The notes under the pieces were generated by a model. That model was not told where the DNA came from, ran no database searches, and saw only the letters and a program-made list of their open reading frames with translations. Below are positions 1-7,987 of a stretch of DNA of 64,000 nucleotides, piece by piece (the first letter of the stretch is position 1; the number at the start of each line of letters is the position of its first letter). Source of the DNA: CAXXFQ01 sp963674475 (GTDB taxonomy: Bacteria > Planctomycetota > Planctomycetia > Pirellulales > Thermoguttaceae); the NCBI GenBank assembly GCA_963674475.2, contig CAXXFQ010000009.1, forward strand, positions 248,001 through 312,000, read 5' to 3'. The position numbers and the translations under genes were made by a program.

Positions 1-273
1 AACCAAGTGCGGCTCCAGTCCTATTGGAGTCCGCTACCCGGCTGGCAACTTGACGCGTTCCTACGCTATGTCGATCGGCTGGAAGAGGTGCCCGATTATG
101 TCACCATGGATTTACGACTCGGTTGGCGCCCGAGAAAAAACGTCGAATTTTCGGTCGTCGGCCAAAACCTGTTTTCCCCGGCCCACACGGAGGCGGCTGC
201 CTCTTCCTTCTACTCCGAACCGGGCTACGAGATCGAACGGGCCGTCTTCGGCAAGGTGACGTGGACCTATTGA
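1..273 (+). CDS. TonB-dependent outer-membrane receptor, C-terminal fragment
   Basis: The reading frame is already open at base 1, so the gene starts outside the window and only the last 90 codons are seen. The residues alternate as in outer-membrane beta-strands, with an NVEFSVVGQNLF-like segment typical of the last strands of TonB-dependent receptors. It ends in an aromatic residue (TWTY), the usual outer-membrane insertion signature. Such receptors import siderophores, cobalamin or glycans across the outer membrane using TonB energy. The substrate cannot be told from this fragment. It converges with frr on the other strand. A FecE/FecD-like ABC importer lies about 23 kb away, but no link is shown. 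Confidence 0.72.
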   Translation, partial: NQVRLQSYWSPLPGWQLDAFLRYVDRLEEVPDYVTMDLRLGWRPRKNVEFSVVGQNLFSPAHTEAAASSFYSEPGYEIERAVFGKVTWTY

Positions 274-311
274 TCGGACCCTTTGGGGAAACCGTCTAAA
301 TAACCACAAAC

Positions 312-347
312 CCAAAAAAAAGACGTCTTCCCCATGCGAGAAGACGC
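312..347 (-). terminator. Rho-independent terminator of the rpsB-tsf-pyrH-frr operon
   Basis: Read on the minus strand, GCGTCTTC pairs with GAAGACGT (8 bp with one G-U pair) around a 9-base loop and is followed by a run of T. It lies 36 bases beyond the frr stop, between the convergent receptor gene and frr. Confidence 0.75.
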
Positions 348-382
348 CCTTGGTTTTAATCGATTTTCGAATCGGCCGATTT

Positions 383-943
383 TCAGTCTTCGAGGACATC
401 TTTTTCTTTGGCCGCGGCCAACTCGGCCACCTCGGCTTCCAACTTCTTAATGAGCTCTTGAATTTCCTTCTTGAGCTTGTCCCGATCGTCTTCCGAAAGC
501 GTTTTGTCCTTTTCGGCCTGATCGGCCTTCTTGTTGCCGTCGCGGCGAACGTTGCGAATCGATACCTTGGCCTCTTCGGCCAACTCTTTGATTCGAGTCA
601 CCATATTGCGACGCACTTCCGCCGAAAGGGCCGGCACGTTCAGACGGATCACCTGACCGTCGGCCTGAGGGTTGAGCCCCAAGCTGCTGGCCTGGATCGC
701 CTTTTCGATGTCCTTGACCGTTGTCGGGTCGTACGGACGAATGACGATCTGATTCGGATCGGGCGCGCCGACGGCAGCCAACTGCTTGATTGGCACCGTC
801 GAGCCGTACGCTTCGACCCGCAACGAATCGACCAGTCCCGGATTGGCCCGACCAGTACGGATTCCGGCCAACGATCCCTTGAGCCCGTCGATCGTCTTGG
901 TCATTCGTTCTTCAATGTCAAACAAGATTTCTTCGTAAGGCAT
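383..943 (-). CDS. frr: Ribosome recycling factor
   Basis: This cytoplasmic factor splits post-termination ribosomes together with EF-G. The protein shows family hallmarks: the RTGRANPGLVD segment near residue 30, the NVPALSAEVRRNMV block in the middle and a long C-terminal coiled helix. With the ATG at 943 it has 186 residues, the usual length. In-frame ATGs at 964 and 973 would add 7-10 residues that do not look like RRF. An AAAGGA lies 10 bases upstream of the chosen start, so the start is probable rather than certain. It is the last gene of rpsB-tsf-pyrH-frr, about 100 bases after pyrH. Confidence 0.95.
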   Translation of the reverse strand: MPYEEILFDIEERMTKTIDGLKGSLAGIRTGRANPGLVDSLRVEAYGSTVPIKQLAAVGAPDPNQIVIRPYDPTTVKDIEKAIQASSLGLNPQADGQVIRLNVPALSAEVRRNMVTRIKELAEEAKVSIRNVRRDGNKKADQAEKDKTLSEDDRDKLKKEIQELIKKLEAEVAELAAAKEKDVLED

Positions 944-1044
944 CGTGTCGATTTCCTTTACCATGAACCACAAGAGTTATCCCGCAACCGACCGCCTTCC
1001 AAACTGAAAAAAGGGGGGCTTTTCTTCGCGGACAATCAACTCGA

Positions 1045-1824
1045 CTAGCTTTCCGTCTCTTCGCCGTGAACCAGCGTGCCAATCCGATCGCCGCGAACGG
1101 CCTGTTCGATGTTCCCTTCCGTGCGGAAGTTGAACACGGTGATCGGCATATTGTATTCGGCACACTTGGCGATCGCCTCTTGGTCCATCACGCGGAGGTT
1201 TTGCCGCTTGACGTCCTCGTAGGTCAACTCGTCGTACAGGACCGCGTGCGGGTTCTTTTCCGGATCGTCGCTATAGACGCCGTCGACCCGGGTCGCCTTC
1301 AGCAGAGCATCCGCGTCAAGCTCCAAGGCCCGTTGGGCGGCCGCCGTGTCGGTCGTGACGAACGGACTGCCCGTTCCGGCGACCAAGATGATGATCCGCC
1401 CTTTTTCCAAGTGACGCTTGGCCCGACGTCGGACGTACGCCTCGGCGACGCCATCCATCTTGATGGCCGTCATCAGTCGGGTGTCGCAGCCGAGCGATTC
1501 CAAGGCATCCTGCAAAGCCAGCCCGTTCATCACCGTGGCCAACATCCCCATATAATGGGCCGTCGCCTCGTGAATGCTCGAATTGCCCGAGGTGAACTGG
1601 GCACCACGAAGGATATTACCGCCACCGAGAACGATGGCGATTTCCGTTCCGTGCAGGGCCGCCTGATAGGTTTGCCGCGCAATGTGCAGCACCCGATCCA
1701 TCAGGATACCGCGATCTCCGGCCTGACAAAAGCCTTCCCCCGAGATTTTCAACACGACCCGTCGCGCGGGCTCGTGAGAATGAGAATGGGAATGGGCATC
1801 CGATTCGGACGTGGGGTTACACAT
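1045..1824 (-). CDS. pyrH: UMP kinase, with a His-rich N-terminal extension
   Basis: Phosphorylates UMP to UDP with ATP in pyrimidine nucleotide synthesis; the bacterial enzyme belongs to the amino-acid-kinase fold and is usually a hexamer. Visible motifs are VVLKISGE at the start of the fold, VLGGGNILRG (nucleotide-binding glycine loop), the TRLMTAIKMDG region, VAGTGSPFVTTDTAA and the VDGVYSDDPEKNP segment. The 259-residue product is about 20 longer than most. The excess is an N-terminal tail containing HSHSHSHEP, four alternating histidines whose role is unknown. It starts only 3 bases after the tsf stop, so translation is probably coupled. Confidence 0.95.
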   Translation of the reverse strand: MCNPTSESDAHSHSHSHEPARRVVLKISGEGFCQAGDRGILMDRVLHIARQTYQAALHGTEIAIVLGGGNILRGAQFTSGNSSIHEATAHYMGMLATVMNGLALQDALESLGCDTRLMTAIKMDGVAEAYVRRRAKRHLEKGRIIILVAGTGSPFVTTDTAAAQRALELDADALLKATRVDGVYSDDPEKNPHAVLYDELTYEDVKRQNLRVMDQEAIAKCAEYNMPITVFNFRTEGNIEQAVRGDRIGTLVHGEETES

Positions 1825-1827
1825 TTT

Positions 1828-2649
1828 TTAGAGTTCCCAATGGATAAACTTGATCAATTTCATCCCGGCTTCTTCGGCCACTTTGCCAACCGTCTTGCTG
1901 TCGTCTTTGACGAACGGCTGTTCGGCCAGACAGACTTCGGCGTAATAGCTGCGAATACGCCCTTCGACCATTTTCTCGATAATGTTTTCCGGCTTCCCCT
2001 CGGCGCGGGCCGCTTCGGTCAGGATTTCGCGTTCCTTGGCGACCGTTTCCGCATCGAGTTCGTCGACCCCAACGACCTTCGGTCGCATGGCCGCCACGTG
2101 CATGCAGATATCCTTGGCCAACTCGGCGTTGTCTCCTTCGATTTGAAGCAAGACGGCGGCCGCTGCGTTGTGGTGGGCGTATCCGCCACAGCTGCCGTCG
2201 ATCCGGGCGATCTTTTCGAGCTTGAACACTTCGCGAATTCGGTTGTTCAAGTCGTCGAACACCTCTTGCAGCGTCTTCCCCGGTTCGCTGGGCGAGGGTT
2301 GGGCCAACAGTTCCTCGGGCGTCGCCGCGCCGGGGCCGGTTGCCAACTGCTTCGCCAAGTCATTGGCCAGCGTGATGAACTCATCATGGTTGGCCACGGG
2401 GGCCGATTCGCAACGCAAGTCGATGATCGCGCCGGCGCCCGATTCCGGGTTGGCGTAAAGAGCGATCCGACCCGATTCAGTCGATCGGCCGGCTCGTTTT
2501 TCCATCGTTTTTTTGCCCGCTTTACGCAGCACTTCGACCGCTTGATCGACATCGCCGTCCGCTTCCTGCAATGCTTTTTTGCATTCCATCATCGGGAGGC
2601 CCGTTTTTTCTCGAAGCGCTTTGACGGAGGCCGCTGTGATTGCCGCCAT
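1828..2649 (-). CDS. tsf: Translation elongation factor Ts
   Basis: Nucleotide-exchange factor that reloads EF-Tu with GTP in the cytoplasm. The N-terminal UBA-like domain carries the family motif KTGLPMMECKKAL (residues about 15-28, usually TGAGMMDCKKAL), followed by GDVDQAVEVLRKAG. The core has YAHHNAAAAVLLQIE and DICMHVAAMRP. The length of 273 residues is normal. Second gene of the rpsB-tsf-pyrH-frr operon, separated from rpsB by an unusually long 467-base spacer holding several hairpins, which may set its expression apart from rpsB. Confidence 0.96.
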   Translation of the reverse strand: MAAITAASVKALREKTGLPMMECKKALQEADGDVDQAVEVLRKAGKKTMEKRAGRSTESGRIALYANPESGAGAIIDLRCESAPVANHDEFITLANDLAKQLATGPGAATPEELLAQPSPSEPGKTLQEVFDDLNNRIREVFKLEKIARIDGSCGGYAHHNAAAAVLLQIEGDNAELAKDICMHVAAMRPKVVGVDELDAETVAKEREILTEAARAEGKPENIIEKMVEGRIRSYYAEVCLAEQPFVKDDSKTVGKVAEEAGMKLIKFIHWEL

Positions 2650-3116
2650 GGGGATTTACTCCTTTGCAGACGATTTTGTAGGAATTTTATTTTTTGGTTC
2701 GAAATAAAAATAACCCGAAATCGATCGGCATGGAGAGAGACGCGTCGATTCGGTTTTTATTTTTTCAAGAAAATGAGGGGGTTTCGCTCGGGCGCCGAGG
2801 AATTTTCGCGATTCCCGTTTTTCACGATTCCCGTGACGTCGGGTACTCATGAATCGAATCCGGCTCTACAAGAAAGCCGGACCGCGAAGCCCGAAAAGAG
2901 GCACCCATGCAAGGAAAACTCTCCCGTTTTGATCGCCCTTCCCTTGGGACCGCCCTCTCCCATAACAAAAGAGGGCCCTGGCCCGCCGGTTGACATCGCG
3001 ATAACGAAAGCCTTCCTATTTTTTCCCTTTTGATTTTTCGTGAAGAGGGTTTTTGAAAAAAGACGAATTGCCGTTTTAAAATTCAAAAACCCTCTACGAA
3101 AATCGATCGGCCAACT
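2650..3116 (-). other. rpsB-tsf intergenic spacer with hairpins
   Basis: No gene is seen in these 467 bases. Besides the long stem at 3044-3095 there are two shorter perfect stems: GCCCTCT/AGAGGGC at 2952-2976 and TCCGGCT/AGCCGGA at 2859-2881. The spacer lies inside an otherwise tight operon. Attenuation or RNA processing between rpsB and tsf is the likeliest role (inference). Confidence 0.5.
3044..3095 (-). terminator. Long hairpin just after rpsB (terminator or attenuator)
   Basis: A perfect 14-bp stem, AGAGGGTTTTTGAA with TTCAAAAACCCTCT, around a 24-base loop, begins 22 bases after the rpsB stop. No clean T-run follows on either strand, so partial termination or an RNA-processing site is as likely as a strong terminator. 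Confidence 0.5.
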
Positions 3117-3884
3117 TTATTCGTTCGAGGGAGCCGCTTCGGTCTCGACCGCTTCGGCGGCCGTCGTAGCACCTTCGTTCTGCTCTTGCTTGATCTGGCC
3201 GCTGGCCACTTTCCCCGCCACTACGGCGTCGGACAAAAGGCGAACGATCAATTCGATCGAACGAATACTGTCGTCGTTGCCGGGAATCGGCAGGTCGACC
3301 AGGTCCGGGTCACTGTCGGTATCGATCAGACCGATGGTCGGAATGCCCATTTTGGCCGCTTCGCGAACGGCGTTCTTTTCCTTCGTCGGATCGACCACGA
3401 CCAGACAGGCGGGCAAACGGTCCATGGTTCGGATGCCGTCCAAGTTACGGAACATCTTGCGATATTCGCGACTCAAGGCCGACTGCATCTTCTTCGAGTA
3501 GGTTTGCAGCTCGTCGCTTTCACGCAGTCGTTCGAGATCCTCGAGACGAGGAATCCGGCTACGGATCGTACGGAAGTTGGTCAGCGCGCCGCCGAGCCAC
3601 CGTTCGCTGACAAACGGCATGCCGCATCGCTGCGATTCGATCTTGACCGACTCGGAAGCTTGTCGTTTAGTTCCGACAAAAAGAATCAGACTACCGGCTT
3701 CGGACAGTTGTTGGATGTATTTCCGTGCACGCAACAGACCGCGGACCGTTTCGCGGACGTCGATGATATGCATCAAGTTCCGGCGGGCGTAGATATAGGG
3801 CCGCATCTTCGGGTTCCAGCGGCTGGCCCTATGACCAAAATGAACACCGGCTTCAATAAGCTCTTTGACCGTAACGATCGGCAT
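3117..3884 (-). CDS. rpsB: Small ribosomal subunit protein S2
   Basis: Binds the 30S subunit late in assembly and is needed for S1 docking. The classic opening VKELIEAGVHFGHRASRWNP is present, then MRPYIYARRNLMHIID, the ILFVGTKRQA strand, RWLGGALTNF and the C-terminal signature GIPTIGLIDTDSDPDLVD. The ATG at 3884 is chosen because GGAGG lies 6 bases upstream and the protein then starts MPIVTVKEL. An upstream in-frame ATG at 3902 has no such site. An acidic low-complexity tail of about 25 residues ends the 255-residue protein. It heads the rpsB-tsf-pyrH-frr operon. Confidence 0.97.
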   Translation of the reverse strand: MPIVTVKELIEAGVHFGHRASRWNPKMRPYIYARRNLMHIIDVRETVRGLLRARKYIQQLSEAGSLILFVGTKRQASESVKIESQRCGMPFVSERWLGGALTNFRTIRSRIPRLEDLERLRESDELQTYSKKMQSALSREYRKMFRNLDGIRTMDRLPACLVVVDPTKEKNAVREAAKMGIPTIGLIDTDSDPDLVDLPIPGNDDSIRSIELIVRLLSDAVVAGKVASGQIKQEQNEGATTAAEAVETEAAPSNE

Positions 3885-4010
3885 CAAAAACCTCCATGGC
3901 ACACCGGCTAGGTCCCCGAGACGGGGCGTCCGGCGTTAGAAATGAAATGAAATCGGTCTACTACAAAACGAAATGTCATCACCTGGACCGTGCAGTGTGA
4001 TAAACCAACT

Positions 4011-4039
4011 ATCGTAAACGCCCGAAAGGCTCGCGTCAA
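4011..4039 (-). promoter_or_regulatory. Sigma70-type promoter of the rpsB operon
   Basis: On the minus strand TTGACG (4039-4034) and TACGAT (4016-4011) are separated by 17 bases. The predicted start would give a leader of about 120 bases before rpsB. S2 leaders often bind S2 for feedback control, but no such structure was identified here. Confidence 0.6.
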
Positions 4040-4103
4040 GTCGACCGGGCAAAAGCCACGACCGAGACACGGACTCCTTCTGTTTGCGATTACTTCCGAA
4101 AAA

Positions 4104-4145
4104 AATCAAAAAAGGCCGCTTCCGTAAGGGTTTGCGGAAACGGCC
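4104..4145 (-). terminator. Terminator after tRNA-Gln
   Basis: On the minus strand GGCCGTTTCCG pairs with CGGAAGCGGCC (11 bp, one G-U) around a 10-base loop, followed by a T-rich tail. It ends the tRNA-Gln transcript before the rpsB promoter. Confidence 0.8.
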
Positions 4146-4159
4146 TTCTTTCTTGAGAG

Positions 4160-4231
4160 CAACCCGGCCAGGACTTGAACCTGGAACGAGGGAACCAAAA
4201 TCCCTTGTGTTGCCAATTACACCACCGGGTT
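4160..4231 (-). tRNA. tRNA-Gln (anticodon TTG)
   Basis: A 72-base cloverleaf on the minus strand: acceptor stem AACCCGG/CCGGGTT with discriminator G, D-arm around GGTGTAATTGGC, anticodon stem AGGGA/TCCCT with loop TTTTGGT (anticodon TTG), and T-arm CCAGGTTCAAGTCCTGG. The CCA end is not encoded. No other tRNA is adjacent. Confidence 0.95.
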
Positions 4232-4551
4232 AGAGTGAATGATCGACCTGACTTCTGGGAAACCCGCTGCCGCCCAAAACCGGCCTCTTGGAGAACCATG
4301 AGAACGGGGTCTACCGATTCGAAAACCGTACACGGTAATTTCGGTCGATTACAGTAAGTTTTCTTAATCGTATTTTGTCGTTTTCTTCCAGGCAAGGGGG
4401 GGAGTTAAAATATGGGCCCGAAAAAACGGAACCTCGCCCTGTTTGGTCCTGAAAGAAACGAGGAAGGCCAGCTAAACAAGGCCTTTAGAGGGTCCTTCAA
4501 ATAGCCCTTCTTAACCACTACCAGGAAGGGACGAATGGAGTACTTTTACTT
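4232..4551. other. Intergenic region, tRNA-Gln to pseudopilin gene
   Basis: No coding region is supported. A weak 6-bp hairpin (AAGGCC/GGCCTT near 4468-4485) lies downstream of the pseudopilin gene but lacks a T-run. The tRNA-Gln promoter must lie here, but no clear -35/-10 pair was seen. Confidence 0.4.
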
Positions 4552-5016
4552 TTACCGCTCATAATATCCCGGATGGTTTGGCCAGACCCCTCCCGTCTCT
4601 GGATCGTACTGCCAGCCGGCTTCCGTGGAGAGATATACCTGTCCCGTGCCGAGCGTCACTGAATTTTCCCCATTAAACGGGTTGGCGGGGAGCCCTTCCG
4701 GGAAATAGGGGCCAATTGGCCCCTCGGGTTTAAGAGTTCCGTCACCATCGGTGGGGGAGGTCAGCTGAGGAAGCTTCCCGTCGACCAATTGGGGCAGGCG
4801 GCCGGTATGGTCCTTTCGAAAGGCGGTGATTTTCTCGCGAAACTCTCGAGTGCAATAGCGCAAAGCTCGCTCTTTGGCCTCTTCGCCCCGGTTATCCATC
4901 GCCAGTTGGGGCAGTAAGGCTATTGCCAAGATCGCGATAATCGCCGTGATAATGAGCATTTCACCCAGAGTAAAGCCGGACGCTTTACTGGTCAGTTTCC
5001 ACCTTGCTTCAGTCAC
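4552..5016 (-). CDS. Prepilin-like protein (type II secretion/type IV pilin family)
   Basis: The 154-residue product has a class III signal: a short basic leader, then GFTLGEMLI and a 20-residue hydrophobic helix, as in pseudopilins cleaved and N-methylated by prepilin peptidase. The fifth residue after the cleavage-site glycine is Glu-like, as expected. The C-terminal part (ANPFNGENS, GWQYDPETGGVWPN) resembles GspG-type major pseudopilins, in which a Pro-Asn-rich loop precedes the end. It would be assembled in the inner membrane and project into the periplasm. No secretion genes are near. The start is a GTG at 5016 with a weak GGGGA upstream. Divergent from the YTV gene. Confidence 0.7.
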   Translation of the reverse strand: MTEARWKLTSKASGFTLGEMLIITAIIAILAIALLPQLAMDNRGEEAKERALRYCTREFREKITAFRKDHTGRLPQLVDGKLPQLTSPTDGDGTLKPEGPIGPYFPEGLPANPFNGENSVTLGTGQVYLSTEAGWQYDPETGGVWPNHPGYYER

Positions 5017-5531
5017 GCTCTCGTCCCCAGCTTTCGATCAATGCTTGCGTTTCTGGTGCCGCTTCACCTTTGGGCCTCGTGTTTTCGGCAAGAAGGGCCC
5101 TCTTTGACTCCCTAGTGTAATAACCGGCTCAACCTTTTTTTGGGGGGGTGAAATTTTTGGCGTTCCACCCCCCATTTGGAGCATGCATTAATTTCTCTTT
5201 TCCAGAACTTCGAGAAATCTTTTTTAATACAACCCTTTTCGTCTAACAGCCCCTTTTTACTGAAAACATTTGTGTATATCGCCACAAAAGAGCAGGCGTC
5301 CTACTTTAACTCCCTTAAGAAGTTGATCTAAAGTGACGATAGAAGCGGTAACGAGAGGTCAATTTGAGCATTGTGCAACGTATACATTGTTAGTGGTGAA
5401 ATGTGAAAATGCGGAATGCAGGAAGTGCCGTTAATGTACGTTGACCTTACTGGCCGATTGAACTCATAGTGAACTTTGTCTATTGGACCAGGCTCTGTGT
5501 GTTCCTAAACGTCGTTGAAGGAGGCAAAAAT
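5017..5531. other. Divergent AT-rich promoter region
   Basis: No gene is supported between the pseudopilin gene and the YTV gene. The region holds an imperfect G7/C6 hairpin at 5141-5174 and a candidate plus-strand promoter at 5441-5470. It is clearly more AT-rich than its surroundings, consistent with a regulatory region serving both genes. Confidence 0.45.
5441..5470 (+). promoter_or_regulatory. Candidate promoter of the YTV-repeat gene
   Basis: TTGACC (5441-5446) and CATAGT (5465-5470) are 18 bases apart. The predicted leader before the ATG at 5532 is about 55 bases. The -10 is weak, so this is tentative. Confidence 0.35.
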
Positions 5532-7766
5532 ATGAGAAGGATGTTGGGGGTGTCGCTCGTAGCTGTCGTCGTGGCGGCTATGGCGTCCAGTGTGGCTGAC
5601 GCCGGTTATTTCGGCGTGGGTCGTTTGTGTTGTTTCGGAAACTCTTGTTGCGCGGATACCTGCTGCGAAATGCAGTCGTACACCGTCATGCGGACGTGCA
5701 AAAAGCTTGTTTTTGAAAAACAACAGTACACTTGCTACAAGACTTGCTTCGATCGCGTCTGCGTTCCCAAGCAGGTCACCTGCGTGAAGTACGTCCCGGA
5801 AACACGCTACCGTCAATGCACCTACACGGTGTGTAAACCGGTCTGGGAGTCCCGCTGCAAGACAGTGAATTACACCGTCTGCAAGCCGGTCTGGGAAACT
5901 CGGACTAAAAACATCTGCTACACGGTCTGCAAGCCGGTCTGGGAGACCCGCTGCAAGCAGATCCCCTACACCGTCTGCAAGCCGGTTTGGGAAACCCGTT
6001 GCAAGGAAATTCCCTACACGGTCTGCAAGCCGGTTTGGGAAACCCGTTGCAAGGAAATCCCTTACACCGTCTGCAAGCCGGTCTGGGAAACTCGAACCAA
6101 ACAGTACTGCTACACCGTCTGCAAGCCGGTTTGGGAAACCAAGACCCGGCAACATTGCTACACGGTCTGCAAGCCCGTTTGGGAAACCCGCTGCAAGGAA
6201 ATCCCCTACACCGTCTGCAAGCCGGTTTGGGAAACCCGTTGCAAGGAAATCCCCTACACCGTCTGCAAGCCGGTCTGGGAAACTCGAACCAAACAGTACT
6301 GCTACACCGTCTGCAAGCCGGTTTGGGAAACCAAGACCCGGCAGCATTGCTACACGGTCTGCAAGCCCGTTTGGGAAACCCGTTGCAAGGAAATCCCCTA
6401 CACGGTCTGCAAGCCCGTCTGGGAAACCCGTTGCAAGACGATCAATTACACCGTCTGCAAGCCGGTCTACGAGACCCGCGAACGAGTTTGCCGTTACGTG
6501 AAGTGCAAGCCGGTTTGGGAAACCCGATCGAAAGACATTTGCTACACGGTCTGCAAGCCGGTCCGCGAGACTCGGATGCGTCAGTGCGTCTCCTACGTCT
6601 GCAAGCCGGTCAAGTACTGCAAAACGGTCAAGTACTGCAGCGGTCGCTGGGAAACCCGGATGCCCGACGCGTGCGAACCGTGCAATCCGTGTGCCGCGCC
6701 GAAGTGCTGCCGTGTTTGGGTCCCGACCGTTTGCGAAAAGCAGGTCGAGTGCACCAAGTACGTCCGCGAGAAGTGCGTCAAGCAGGTTCCTTACACCGTC
6801 TGCAAGATGGTGCCCGAACAGCGGGTCAAGACCTGCACCTACAAAGTTTGCAAGATGGTCAAGGAAGTTTGCGAAAAGCGGATTCCTTACACCGTCTGCA
6901 AAATGGTACCCGAACAACGGACCAAGACTTGCAACTACAAGGTTTGCAAGATGGTCAAAGAGAACCGGGTCCGCACTTGCAACTACAAAGTTTGCAAGAT
7001 GGTCAAAGAGAATCGGGTCAAGACTTGCACCTACAAGGTCTGCAAGATGATCCCCGAACAACGGACCAAGACCTGCACCTATAAGGTCTGCAAGATGGTC
7101 CCCGAACGTCGGGTCCGCACTTGCACCTACAAGGTCTGCAAGATGGTCAAGGAAAATCGCGTCCGCACTTGCAACTACAAAGTTTGCAAGATGGTCAAAG
7201 AGAATCGGGTCAAGACTTGCACCTACAAGGTCTGCAAGATGGTCCCCGAAAAGCGAGTCAAGACCTGCACCTACAAGGTCTGCAAGATGGTCCCCGAACG
7301 TCGGGTCCGCACTTGCAACTACAAGGTCTGCAAGATGGTCCGCGAGCAACGGGTCCGGAAGTGCACCTACAAGGTCTGCAAGATGGTCAAGGAAAATCGC
7401 GTTCGCACCTGCAACTACAAGGTCTGCAAGATGGTGCCCGAACAGCGAGTGAAGACTTGCACCTACAAGGTCTGCAAGATGGTCAAAGAATGCCATCAGA
7501 AGCAGATTCCTTACAAGGTTTGCAAGATGGTGAAGGAAACCCGCTGCAAGCAGGTACCTTACACGGTCTGCAAGAAGGTGTGCTACACGAAGACGGTCAA
7601 TTGCACGAAACTCGTGCCGAAGAAAGTAGCCTACACCAAAACGCGATGCGTACCGCGAATCGTATGCGTCAAGAAGCCGGTGACGGTTTGCTGCCCGGTG
7701 GTCCGTAAGGTTCAGTGCTGTGAACCGGTCAAGTGCTGCGAACCGGTTGATTCCTGCTGTAACTAA
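5532..7766 (+). CDS. Cysteine-rich YTV-repeat protein, probable cell-wall/envelope protein
   Basis: A 744-residue secreted protein. The ATG at 5532 has AAGGAGG 7 bases upstream and opens a signal peptide (MRRMLGVSLVAVVVAAMASS, cut near ADAG). Two tandem arrays of 16-residue units follow. Array A (5823 to about 6593) has 16 units of YTVCKPVWETR plus five variable residues. Array B (6792-7607) has 17 units of YKVCKMVxExRxxTC. A Cys/Pro-rich linker separates them, and a cysteine-rich tail ends CCEPVKCCEPVDSCCN. Nearly every unit has one or two cysteines and several Lys/Arg, so disulfide cross-linking is expected outside the cytoplasm. It resembles the planctomycete YTV proteins reported from cell walls of Rhodopirellula (recalled, not searched). 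Confidence 0.85.
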   Translation: MRRMLGVSLVAVVVAAMASSVADAGYFGVGRLCCFGNSCCADTCCEMQSYTVMRTCKKLVFEKQQYTCYKTCFDRVCVPKQVTCVKYVPETRYRQCTYTVCKPVWESRCKTVNYTVCKPVWETRTKNICYTVCKPVWETRCKQIPYTVCKPVWETRCKEIPYTVCKPVWETRCKEIPYTVCKPVWETRTKQYCYTVCKPVWETKTRQHCYTVCKPVWETRCKEIPYTVCKPVWETRCKEIPYTVCKPVWETRTKQYCYTVCKPVWETKTRQHCYTVCKPVWETRCKEIPYTVCKPVWETRCKTINYTVCKPVYETRERVCRYVKCKPVWETRSKDICYTVCKPVRETRMRQCVSYVCKPVKYCKTVKYCSGRWETRMPDACEPCNPCAAPKCCRVWVPTVCEKQVECTKYVREKCVKQVPYTVCKMVPEQRVKTCTYKVCKMVKEVCEKRIPYTVCKMVPEQRTKTCNYKVCKMVKENRVRTCNYKVCKMVKENRVKTCTYKVCKMIPEQRTKTCTYKVCKMVPERRVRTCTYKVCKMVKENRVRTCNYKVCKMVKENRVKTCTYKVCKMVPEKRVKTCTYKVCKMVPERRVRTCNYKVCKMVREQRVRKCTYKVCKMVKENRVRTCNYKVCKMVPEQRVKTCTYKVCKMVKECHQKQIPYKVCKMVKETRCKQVPYTVCKKVCYTKTVNCTKLVPKKVAYTKTRCVPRIVCVKKPVTVCCPVVRKVQCCEPVKCCEPVDSCCN
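5823..6593 (+). repeat. Tandem 48-bp repeat array A in the YTV gene
   Basis: Sixteen 48-base units, each coding for YTVCKPVWETR plus five variable residues. Units 4-7 (5967-6158) and 8-11 (6159-6350) encode the same four-unit series (CKEIP, CKEIP, TKQYC, TRQHC endings) and are nearly identical in DNA. That indicates a recent 192-base tandem duplication. Confidence 0.9.
6792..7607 (+). repeat. Tandem 48-bp repeat array B in the YTV gene
   Basis: Seventeen 48-base units coding for YKVCKM(V/I)(P/K)E(Q/N/K/R)R and a variable end, usually (V/T)(K/R)TC(T/N). The first and last units keep YTVC, as in array A, so both arrays probably derive from one ancestral unit. Confidence 0.9.
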
Positions 7767-7833
7767 TGTCGATTGACAACGGGCAGTCTTGCCTCTCTTC
7801 GAGGCAGGAATAAAGCCTGGTCTAAATAGGAAG

Positions 7834-7869
7834 CGGCGGCTCGGATTCGTTCCGAGTCGCCGTTTTTTA
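7834..7869 (+). terminator. Terminator after the YTV gene
   Basis: CGGCGGCTCGGA pairs with TCCGAGTCGCCG across a 5-base loop, with a T6 run after the stem. A smaller stem, TGCCTC/GAGGCA, precedes it near 7791-7806. Confidence 0.85.
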
Positions 7870-7987
7870 TTGCGTGCCTACGGCAAAACGCAAAGACGGC
7901 GCGTCAATCTTTTGCGCTTTCCAAGCCGATATCGTTATAAGAAACCTTTTTTGTCGCCGTCCTTTTTCAATTGCCGTCCCGCATCTC

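Noticed and set aside
1066..3033. A 655-codon plus-strand frame over pyrH and tsf
   Set aside because: Shadow of two highly conserved minus-strand genes; its product matches no family.
5505..7496. A 663-codon open frame antisense to the YTV gene, and a 365-codon frame at 5987-7084 on the plus strand
   Set aside because: They exist only because the 48-base repeat has no stops in those frames. Their products are simple repeats without signal or start sites, while the sense frame has a signal peptide and Shine-Dalgarno sequence.
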